Shown one piece after another: positions 1-4,895 of a stretch of 5,562 nucleotides of DNA (within the stretch, counting starts at the first letter, position 1; every line of letters begins with the position of its first letter). The stretch spans positions 1 through 5,562 of the forward strand of contig VBFX01000077.1 of NCBI GenBank assembly GCA_005889395.1, written 5' to 3'. Source of the stretch: Chloroflexota bacterium (GTDB lineage Bacteria > Chloroflexota > Dormibacteria > CF-121). The position numbers were made by a program, and so were the translations under genes. A model generated the notes under the pieces. It worked only from the letters and a program-made list of their open reading frames with translations, made no database searches and was not told the DNA's origin.

Positions 1-1523
1 TGCCGGGTTCCACCGTTGGCAAACACCCCGTAGCCGACGGCATGGTCCAACAGGCGGACCTCGCTCGATCCAATCGCGGTCGTCACCTCGCTCTTGAGCG
101 GCGTGGTGATCCCCATGTCATGGGCGAAGTTGACGACGTTGTCGACGCCCGCGGTCTGCATCGTCTCGAGCGCTGGGATGTTGCGGGACAGCAACAGTGC
201 CTTGTGGGCGGAGATGATGCCCATGTCGCGGAAGTCGAAGTCATGGAACTGCCCGTTGGCGAAATGCCGCGACGTATCGTCCAGCTGGCTGCCCATGGTG
301 AGCTTGTGCGATTTGAACGCCTGCTCGTAGACGTAGGGCTTGAAGGACGAGCCCGGCTGGCGCAGTGCCGTCACGACGTTGAACTGGCCCTTGATGTCGT
401 TGTTGAGGTAGTCGGCTGAGCCGACCATCGCCAGGATCTCGCCGGTCTTGGGGTCCATCGCCAGGAAGTCACCATTGTCGGCACCAAGCCGTCCCAGGCG
501 CTGCTGACCGACGGCCACGGCCTGCTCGGCGGCCTTCTGCAGATTCAGGTCGAGGGTTGTCTTGACCGTGAGACCACCGGTGTCGATGATGGACGGCCCA
601 TAGACCGTCTCCAATTGCTCGAAAACATAGTCGACGAAGTGGGGCGCCAGGCTGCTCCGGTTCTCCTTGAAGACAAACGTGAGCGGCTCGTTCTTCGCCT
701 GGTCGGCCTGGGTGCTGGTGATGACGCCGGTGTTCACCATGGCGTCGAGCACGACCGCCTGCCGGGCGAGCGCCCGCTCTTTGTGCAGCGCAGGATCGTA
801 ATAGCTGGGACCATTCGGCAGCCCGGCGAGAAGGGAAGCTTGACCCAGCGTCAGGTCCTTGGCGTGCTTCCCGAAATAGACCTCGGCGGCGGCCTCGACG
901 CCGGTGGCGTTGTGCCCGTAATAGATGGAGTTGAGATAAAGCTTGAGGATGTCCGCCTTGCTGTACTTCGATTCCAGGGCCGTCGCCAGTAGCGCCTCGC
1001 GCAGCTTGCGCAGGATCGTCTTCTGTGGCGATCGCAGGATGGCGATCTTGGCCAGTTGCTCCGTGATGGTGCTGGCGCCCTGCTGCGGCCGGCGGGTGAT
1101 GACGTCGATGATGCCCGCTTTGATGACCCGTCCCCAGTCGACGCCGTGGTGCTGGTAGAAGTGCTTGTCCTCGACCGCGATGGTCGCGTTCTGCAGGTTG
1201 GGACTGATGTCCGTCAGCTCTTTCGGTATGACACGCACGCCCTGGGCGTTGCGTACCTCGATCGTGTTGTTATTTCGGTCGACGATCTTGACGTCACCGG
1301 CGGCCAGGTCCAGCCGGCTGGGATCGGGCAGGGTGGCGTAGGCATAGGCGAAGGTGCCCAGCACTAGCAGCAGGATCAGGCCGAACACGATGCCCGCGAC
1401 CGTCATCCAGTTCCGCCGGATCCTGAGCCAGTCGATCCAGTTCTGAGGCCAAGGCGCTGATCTGGCTGCCGACGCGCGCATCCGTGGCTGCTGTTGCGGC
1501 GCCGCTGGGCGCAGGTCCGCCAT
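1..1523 (-). CDS. Class A penicillin-binding protein (transglycosylase/transpeptidase), C-terminus missing
   Basis: Bifunctional peptidoglycan synthase: it polymerises lipid II glycan chains and cross-links the stem peptides outside the membrane. 507 codons are visible; the gene runs off the left edge. Seen: a Pro/Gln-rich cytosolic N-terminus (1-38), one membrane anchor (about 40-62), then the GT51 domain with EDKHFYQHHG (catalytic Glu118), GASTITEQLAK (149-159), RKLRE (172-176) and the LYLNSIYYG segment (196-203). The transpeptidase domain has the active-site tetrad SSFK (Ser392-Lys395, in RQPGSSFKP) and SRN (446-448). The KTG box would lie beyond the edge. The ATG at 1523 is preceded by AAGGG at a 7-nt distance. 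The gene is last in a minus-strand run, 35 nt after the DUF3618 gene, so probably co-transcribed. The frame stays open upstream of the ATG, but no better start was seen. Family assignment is very secure; which PBP1 paralogue it is cannot be decided. Confidence 0.96.
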   Translation of the reverse strand, partial: MADLRPAAPQQQPRMRASAARSAPWPQNWIDWLRIRRNWMTVAGIVFGLILLLVLGTFAYAYATLPDPSRLDLAAGDVKIVDRNNNTIEVRNAQGVRVIPKELTDISPNLQNATIAVEDKHFYQHHGVDWGRVIKAGIIDVITRRPQQGASTITEQLAKIAILRSPQKTILRKLREALLATALESKYSKADILKLYLNSIYYGHNATGVEAAAEVYFGKHAKDLTLGQASLLAGLPNGPSYYDPALHKERALARQAVVLDAMVNTGVITSTQADQAKNEPLTFVFKENRSSLAPHFVDYVFEQLETVYGPSIIDTGGLTVKTTLDLNLQKAAEQAVAVGQQRLGRLGADNGDFLAMDPKTGEILAMVGSADYLNNDIKGQFNVVTALRQPGSSFKPYVYEQAFKSHKLTMGSQLDDTSRHFANGQFHDFDFRDMGIISAHKALLLSRNIPALETMQTAGVDNVVNFAHDMGITTPLKSEVTTAIGSSEVRLLDHAVGYGVFANGGTR

Positions 1524-1530
1524 GGGCCCG

Positions 1531-1535
1531 CCCTT
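1531..1535 (-). promoter_or_regulatory. Shine-Dalgarno-like AAGGG of the PBP gene
   Basis: AAGGG on the minus strand lies 7 nt before the ATG at 1523 and supports that start. The same 7-mer AAGGGCG occurs twice within the 35-nt spacer between the DUF3618 stop and this ATG. The match to the anti-SD is modest. Confidence 0.5.
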
Positions 1536-1558
1536 GGGTGGAGTCGGTGCGCCCTTGT

Positions 1559-2062
1559 CTATCGCTTCTTCGAGACGGCCGCGTGCCCGCGCTCGTGCGG
1601 GGTGCTCGAGCCGCTGATGAGCCGGCGCGCGTAGCCGGCCGCCAGCGCGGTGAGCGCAGCCTCCGCGGCGCTGATCAGCAGTCGCCGCCCGATGCTCTCC
1701 TTGGATTGGACTTCGACTTTCGTCTTGCCGTTCGCCTTGACGATGCGCTTCTGCGCGGACGCCCAGGCTTTGGCGTCGTCACGAAACTCCTCGAGGCGAT
1801 CGCGAAGATCATTCAATTTCAACTTGCGAGCGAGCTGTTCCGCCGTCGAGCGGCGGCGTCGCGTGCGATAGCCGAACACCGCAAAGCCGGTGACCGCCAG
1901 CACCAGCGTGCCGACCACGAGCTGGAGGACGCGATTGGTCTGCAGCTGCGTCTTGAGATCCAGGTTGCGCTTGGCGCGCAGCTGGAGCGCCTCTAACGTT
2001 TCCCCGAGGTGGGCGCGGGTCTGCTCTACTTCCCGTTTCGCTTCAGTACTTGTTTGGCCCAC
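1559..2062 (-). CDS. DUF3618 domain membrane protein
   Basis: 167 residues, function unknown. The N-terminal region (about 5-27, with EVEQTRAHLGETLEAL) matches the DUF3618 signature of a charged amphipathic helix with an R-x-x-L-x-x-T-L-x-x-L pattern. One hydrophobic segment follows (about 45-65), then a basic RTRRRR stretch (66-71), a charged helical region (75-105), and a second, weaker Ala/Leu-rich stretch (128-145) that may be amphipathic. The C-terminus is basic (KKR). The start is GTG, set by a strong GAAGGAGG 7 nt upstream; no in-frame ATG follows the start. It overlaps the preceding holin-X gene by 37 nt (2026-2062), which suggests translational coupling. DUF3618 proteins are commonly found beside holin-X/DUF1469 proteins, and a role in envelope or stress physiology is inference only. 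Confidence 0.85.
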   Translation of the reverse strand: MGQTSTEAKREVEQTRAHLGETLEALQLRAKRNLDLKTQLQTNRVLQLVVGTLVLAVTGFAVFGYRTRRRRSTAEQLARKLKLNDLRDRLEEFRDDAKAWASAQKRIVKANGKTKVEVQSKESIGRRLLISAAEAALTALAAGYARRLISGSSTPHERGHAAVSKKR

Positions 2063-2460
2063 TCGGCATCCTCCTTCAGCGTGGTCATCGTCTTGGGTGG
2101 CGGTCCGATCTGGAGCCTGCTCTTTCCGATCAGGCCGAGAATAACGGCCAGCACCAGGAAGAGCCCTGTCTCGATGCCGGCCACGAGCGCGTGCGCCGGG
2201 ATGATGAGGGCGATCGTGACCAGCAGCAGGATGAAGAAGAGTAGGCCGCAGAGCGCCGCGATCCCGAGGAACACGGCCGCCTTGATGTTGCTGCGGAGCA
2301 TCTCCTTGAGCTCGATCTTGGCCAGCTGGATCTCCTGCTGGACCAGGCGGACGGTGTCTTCGACCGCCACCCGCGCAAGATCGATCAGGCCGTGCCGGCT
2401 GTTGCCGTTCGCGGTCGTCCGCGCCGAGTCGGTGGCCGAAGCCCGGGGAGCCGAATCCAT
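2026..2460 (-). CDS. Phage-holin-like (holin-X / DUF1469, Phage_holin_3_6 type) membrane protein
   Basis: 144 residues from the chosen ATG. Layout: a polar, low-complexity N-terminus (1-25); an amphipathic helix (about 26-60) with the family pattern LVQQEIQLAKIELKEML; two transmembrane helices (about 62-86 and 93-112) joined by a short loop; and a C-terminal TLKEDAEWAK motif (127-136) typical of the family. Such proteins are annotated as holin superfamily III, but in chromosomes they usually stand outside prophages. No lysin, capsid or other phage gene is seen here, so a lysis role is not supported. The start at ATG 2460 is preferred over the in-frame TTG at 2463 because GAAGGAGG lies 6 nt from the ATG but only 3 nt from the TTG. 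It is first of a three-gene operon with DUF3618 and the PBP, under a TATAAT promoter. Confidence 0.85.
   Translation of the reverse strand: MDSAPRASATDSARTTANGNSRHGLIDLARVAVEDTVRLVQQEIQLAKIELKEMLRSNIKAAVFLGIAALCGLLFFILLLVTIALIIPAHALVAGIETGLFLVLAVILGLIGKSRLQIGPPPKTMTTLKEDAEWAKQVLKRNGK
2070..2077 (-). promoter_or_regulatory. Strong ribosome binding site for DUF3618 inside the upstream gene
   Basis: GAAGGAGG on the minus strand, 7 nt before the GTG at 2062. It lies within the coding sequence of the holin-X gene, in the codons for its C-terminal Lys-Glu-Asp, and decides the GTG start of the DUF3618 gene. Confidence 0.85.
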
Positions 2461-2466
2461 CAACGC

Positions 2467-2474
2467 CCTCCTTC
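2467..2474 (-). promoter_or_regulatory. Ribosome binding site of the holin-X gene
   Basis: GAAGGAGG on the minus strand with a 6-nt spacer to the ATG at 2460. It chooses that ATG over the TTG directly before it. The sequence is inside a longer GGAAGGAAGGAGGG purine run. Confidence 0.85.
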
Positions 2475-2489
2475 CTTCCTGTCGCGCCG

Positions 2490-2506
2490 TCTAGAGCAAT
2501 GCTAGA
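2490..2506. repeat. Short inverted repeat TCTAG-N7-CTAGA in the operon leader
   Basis: Five-base arms (2490-2494 and 2502-2506) flank a 7-nt centre. It lies just downstream of the predicted transcription start, so it could be a small operator. A third CTAG sits at 2546-2549. The arms are short and chance is possible. Confidence 0.25.
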
Positions 2507-2514
2507 ACGTAAAC

Positions 2515-2544
2515 ATTATAGCGTGCCTGTCAAGTTTAAGTTAA
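2515..2544 (-). promoter_or_regulatory. Probable promoter of the holin-X / DUF3618 / PBP operon
   Basis: A perfect TATAAT -10 hexamer reads on the minus strand at 2515-2520. With an 18-nt spacer the -35 is TTAACT (2539-2544), 4 of 6 to consensus. A perfect TTGACA (2528-2533) lies only 7 nt from the TATAAT, too close to act as its -35. Transcription would begin near 2508 and give a leader of about 48 nt before the ATG at 2460. Inferred from sequence only. Confidence 0.6.
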
Positions 2545-2554
2545 GCTAGGAGCG

Positions 2555-2722
2555 ATGGAAAAACAGCCCGGCATGCCCGATCCCGTGATACCTAACCCCG
2601 GCAACCCTGAGGTGGGCGACCCGCCAGGACCCGAACTGGCCCCGCAGCCGCCCCAGCCGGAGATCCAGGAGCCGCCGCCGGCTCCGGTCGAGGTGCCGCA
2701 GCCGGGGATACGCCGGCCGTAA
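2555..2722 (+). CDS. Small proline-rich hypothetical protein
   Basis: 55 residues, of which 20 are proline (36%), with Glu, Gln, Gly and Val filling the rest. There is no Ser, Thr, Cys, His or aromatic residue, no signal peptide and no membrane segment, so an extended polyproline-like, net-acidic chain is expected (8 Asp/Glu against 3 Lys/Arg). Repeated PxPGxP and QPxxPE patterns are visible. Support for coding: ATG start with AGGAG just upstream (spacing short, 2 nt), G/C-rich third positions, and a TAA stop 11 nt before the MBL gene. It is divergent from the holin-X operon across a 94-bp gap. Short proline-rich proteins of this style occur in many bacteria without known function. It could also be a non-coding GC-rich stretch; I favour a real gene. 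Confidence 0.55.
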   Translation: MEKQPGMPDPVIPNPGNPEVGDPPGPELAPQPPQPEIQEPPPAPVEVPQPGIRRP

Positions 2723-2727
2723 ATAAT
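2722..2727 (+). promoter_or_regulatory. Possible -10 box (AATAAT) before the MBL gene
   Basis: AATAAT matches the -10 consensus at 5 of 6 positions and ends 6 nt before the GTG start at 2734, in otherwise GC-rich DNA. The box begins at the last base of the TAA stop of the proline-rich ORF. There is no good Shine-Dalgarno sequence (only GGGG, 2728-2731), so a leaderless transcript is possible. No -35 is seen. Confidence 0.35.
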
Positions 2728-2733
2728 GGGGAT

Positions 2734-3414
2734 GTGATTCGCCGGATTCCAGGCGTTCGCGGCGCGCAGGCCTATCTGCACCAGAGCCGCGAAGGTCTTG
2801 CTGTTATCGACCCCGGTTATACCGGCAGCTTCCGCGCCGTGCTTCGCTTCATCGAGGCACAAGCCCTGGGCCGGATCGATTGGGTCATCCTCACGCACCA
2901 CCACATCGATCACGCGGGCACCGCGCTCGCCCTCTGCCAGGCAACCGGCGCGCGTCTCGCCGTCCACGCGGCCGACGCACCCTACCTGCAACCGCGCCGG
3001 CCGAGGGAACGGATGACGCTGTGGGGCCTGGCGGACCGCCTGCCCCCGGGGCTGGCCCGATTCGTCGTGACCTGCGCGGGGCGGGCGGCGCGCCTGCTCG
3101 AGGACGGGGAGACGATCGCGGGCCTGACCGTGGTGCACGGGCCGGGCCACACGCCGGGCAGCATCGGTCTTCACTCGGAATCCGAGTCGGCGCTTTTTCT
3201 CGGCGACATCCTGAACAACGAACGGGGCATCCGCACCCCACCCTGGAACGTCAATCACTCGCACCGGCTCGCCATGCGATCGCCGCACCGATTGGCCGCG
3301 CTCGCCTACGAGCGCGCCTACTTTGGCCACGGCCCGGCCATCCTGATCGGCGCCGACCAGAGGGTCCGCGCCTTCCTCACCCGCGGCAAGCCAGCCGCGC
3401 CGTTGGCGGTCTAG
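2734..3414 (+). CDS. MBL-fold metallo-hydrolase
   Basis: 226-residue metallo-beta-lactamase superfamily hydrolase, probably cytosolic (no signal peptide). It keeps the complete dinuclear metal site: T-H55-H-H57-I-D59-H60 (the HxHxDH motif), H139 in GPGHTPGS, D158 in FLGD, and H199 in YFGHG. The N-terminus IPGVRGAQAYL followed by VIDPG (Asp26) is the usual first strand pair of glyoxalase-II-like members. The substrate cannot be read from the sequence; hydrolysis of a thioester, lactone or phosphoester are the family options. The GTG start is chosen because the conserved fold begins directly after it and no earlier in-frame start is present before the preceding ORF. It follows the proline-rich ORF by 11 nt, and its stop overlaps the convergent phosphodiesterase gene. 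Confidence 0.93.
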   Translation: MIRRIPGVRGAQAYLHQSREGLAVIDPGYTGSFRAVLRFIEAQALGRIDWVILTHHHIDHAGTALALCQATGARLAVHAADAPYLQPRRPRERMTLWGLADRLPPGLARFVVTCAGRAARLLEDGETIAGLTVVHGPGHTPGSIGLHSESESALFLGDILNNERGIRTPPWNVNHSHRLAMRSPHRLAALAYERAYFGHGPAILIGADQRVRAFLTRGKPAAPLAV

Positions 3415-4487
3415 CCGAGCAGATTCACGCCGTCGACCCGCCCGAGGTCGATTCCCAGGATGGGGGCAATCGTCGGTGCCCAGTCCGCGAGATGTGGCCG
3501 ACGGGAGCCGATGGCGTCGGCGATCGGCCTGACCGCCGGGTGCCCACCTCCGACCAGCGCGACCGTCCGCGCCGTGAGCGGGGCGCCGTGGAAGCCTCCG
3601 GCGGGATACCTCGGCGCCGCGAAGATGCGTCCCGGTTTGGCGCCGAGGATTGCTAGCGAGTCATTCGACGTTACGCAGGTTTCGACTCCGTCGATGCGCT
3701 CGAGGGCCTCGCCGGCTGTTCGCGGATCGACGCCGGGCAGCAGGTGGACCAGGGCGGCGCCGCCGTCCGGGATACAGGCGTCCCACCAGCCCCGCGCATT
3801 GCTGGTCATCGGGTCGATTGGCTCCGAGCTGTTGCGCGATTGCATGTCGTGGTCGGAGACCACCACGACCACCGTTTCCGCCCATCGAGGGGCGAGCGCC
3901 TCGAGCACGTCGCCAACCACCCGGTCGGTTGCTCGATAGCACGACCGGGCCGCTCCACTTTCGGGGCCGTGGTCGTGTCCCATGGTATCGGCCTCGTTGA
4001 GATGGCCGAAGACCAGGCCCAGGCTGGCATCATTGAAGGCCGCCATCAGGTGCGCAAGAACGGCCGCATTCATGGGATAGCCGTGCGCATCCAGTGGCGT
4101 TCCCGGTGGGATGACACCGTCGGGCGGCCAACGCAGGTCGGCCGACTCCGTACAGAGGAGTCCCCGGTCGTCGCCGACCATCGCCGCCGTTCGCACGCCC
4201 GCCGCCCGGCAGGCATCGAAGATTGTCGGCACGCGCGGCGTCTCGACCCCAGCCCACGCCGGCAGCCTGGCGTAGCGCCAGGAAGTGGTTCGAACTCCGT
4301 GCGTCGGCGGCCGGCATCCGGTCAGGAGCGAGCAGAACCCCGGATCGGTCGAGGAGGGGAGGTCGGTGGTTCCACCGGCCGGAGCACGACCGCCTCGCTG
4401 CACCAGATCCCACATCCGCGGTGTGAGATCGGCTGAGACCGCGCGGTTGGGAAAGCCATCGAGCGCGAGCAGGACGACGCGCGTCAT
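3411..4487 (-). CDS. Alkaline-phosphatase-superfamily phosphodiesterase / nucleotide pyrophosphatase-like protein
   Basis: 358 residues from ATG 4487. The layout fits the type I phosphodiesterase/nucleotide pyrophosphatase family, metal-dependent hydrolases of phosphodiesters or phosphomonoesters. Seen: the first metal Asp in LLALDGF (Asp10); the nucleophile region LPSSTDPGFCSLLTGCRPPTHGV, with Thr47 the likely nucleophile; EADTMGHDHGP with Asp167 and His171; VVSDHDM with Asp212 and His213 (usually SDHGM); and GGGHP with His316 as the last metal ligand. No signal peptide or membrane segment is seen, so it is probably cytosolic. An upstream in-frame ATG at 4580 would add 31 residues inside the divergent gene; the shorter start places the conserved first strand at the N-terminus, as is usual. 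There is no Shine-Dalgarno sequence, but a CAGAAT box lies 6 nt upstream. The substrate is unknown. Confidence 0.88.
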   Translation of the reverse strand: MTRVVLLALDGFPNRAVSADLTPRMWDLVQRGGRAPAGGTTDLPSSTDPGFCSLLTGCRPPTHGVRTTSWRYARLPAWAGVETPRVPTIFDACRAAGVRTAAMVGDDRGLLCTESADLRWPPDGVIPPGTPLDAHGYPMNAAVLAHLMAAFNDASLGLVFGHLNEADTMGHDHGPESGAARSCYRATDRVVGDVLEALAPRWAETVVVVVSDHDMQSRNSSEPIDPMTSNARGWWDACIPDGGAALVHLLPGVDPRTAGEALERIDGVETCVTSNDSLAILGAKPGRIFAAPRYPAGGFHGAPLTARTVALVGGGHPAVRPIADAIGSRRPHLADWAPTIAPILGIDLGRVDGVNLLG

Positions 4488-4492
4488 CGGCT

Positions 4493-4499
4493 TATTCTG
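4493..4499. promoter_or_regulatory. Shared -10 region of divergent, probably leaderless promoters
   Basis: Only 18 bp separate the ATG at 4487 (minus) and the GTG at 4506 (plus). On the plus strand TATTCT (4493-4498) fits TANNNT and ends 7 nt before the GTG. On the minus strand the overlapping CAGAAT (4494-4499, 4 of 6 to consensus) ends 6 nt before the ATG. Neither gene has a Shine-Dalgarno sequence or an evident -35. This spacing is what leaderless genes show when transcription starts at the start codon. Inferred from sequence. Confidence 0.5.
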
Positions 4500-4505
4500 A
4501 CGGGC

Positions 4506-4895
4506 GTGCTCCCGCCGGCATTCCGCAGCGCGCTCGATGGCACGGATGAGGTGCTGGTTGGCTCGCGCGAGGCCGGCCATGAGGGAGCGGTTCGCACCTG
4601 GTTCATCGTCACCCCAGCGGGGGACATCTACCTCTTCAATTACGCTTACGCGCTGCGCGTGGCGCGCTGGCGAAGCGACCCGTGGATTCGGCTAACTGTC
4701 CCGGGCGGCGGTCCATCTGTCGAGGGACGGGTGCGGTTTGTCGATCCGGCTGAGCTCGATGGCGCCGTCCAGGAGATGATCGTCGAGCGCTGGGGGATGT
4801 GGGGCGCGGCTACCGCGGAGGGACTCCGGCGGATGGTCCGAGATGGCTCGCACATTCTCGTGCGTGTCGAGGTACCGTACGAGGAAGGACGATGA
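4506..4895 (+). CDS. Small PPOX-like split-barrel (flavin/F420-binding type) protein
   Basis: 129 residues. The pattern DEVLVGSR...RTWFIVTPAGDIYLFNYAYALRVARWRSDPWIRLTV resembles the first half of the pyridoxamine-5'-phosphate-oxidase-like split barrel: a strand, a W-F-x-V strand, a strand with aromatic residues, a helix with R-W/W-x-x-x-DP, then a strand. The second half has EGRVRFVDPAELD (73-85) and a Trp-rich helix (ERWGMWG, 94-100). Members bind FMN, F420 or haem; the ligand here cannot be told. The GTG start is the only reasonable one, 7 nt after TATTCT, without a Shine-Dalgarno sequence. The stop overlaps the next gene as ATGA (4892-4895), which implies one transcript and coupled translation with the arginase-like gene. 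The exact subfamily is uncertain. Confidence 0.7.
   Translation: MLPPAFRSALDGTDEVLVGSREAGHEGAVRTWFIVTPAGDIYLFNYAYALRVARWRSDPWIRLTVPGGGPSVEGRVRFVDPAELDGAVQEMIVERWGMWGAATAEGLRRMVRDGSHILVRVEVPYEEGR
4881..4889 (+). promoter_or_regulatory. Ribosome binding site of the arginase-like gene
   Basis: GAGGAAGGA lies inside the end of the preceding gene, with GAGG 7 nt and AAGGA 2 nt before the ATG at 4892. It supports that start within the ATGA overlap. Confidence 0.7.

Noticed and set aside
1484..1996. Plus-strand open frame of 170 codons opposite DUF3618
   Set aside because: Antisense to a gene with a strong SD and a recognisable family signature; no domain seen.
2026..2460. Prophage remnant suggested by the holin-like protein
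   Set aside because: No endolysin, structural, integrase or attachment-site signal nearby; this holin-X class is commonly chromosomal.
2515..2533. TTGACA plus TATAAT as one consensus promoter
   Set aside because: The spacer is 7 nt, far from the 16-18 nt needed; only the TATAAT with the TTAACT at 18 nt is plausible.
2570..2577. GGCATGCC palindrome inside the proline-rich ORF
   Set aside because: An 8-bp palindrome of this composition is expected by chance in GC-rich DNA and has no second copy or context.
2726..2736. Mini-ORF ATG GGG ATG TGA before the MBL gene
   Set aside because: Three codons only and no SD; most likely chance.
2536..3330. Minus-strand open frame of 264 codons across the MBL gene
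   Set aside because: The plus strand encodes a full MBL protein with every metal ligand; the antisense frame has a Gly/Ser/Pro-rich tail produced by the reverse of the proline-rich ORF.
2880..3656. Plus-strand open frame of 258 codons in the alternative frame
   Set aside because: It crosses the end of the MBL gene and the phosphodiesterase gene and is Arg/Pro/Gly-rich, a typical off-frame product of GC-rich sequence.
3744..4436. Plus-strand open frame of 230 codons opposite the phosphodiesterase
   Set aside because: Arg/His-rich antisense translation without motifs; the minus strand holds the conserved enzyme.
4488..4580. N-terminal extension of the phosphodiesterase to the ATG at 4580
   Set aside because: It would overlap the divergent gene by 75 nt and add a charged stretch before the conserved first strand; family members usually begin right at that strand.
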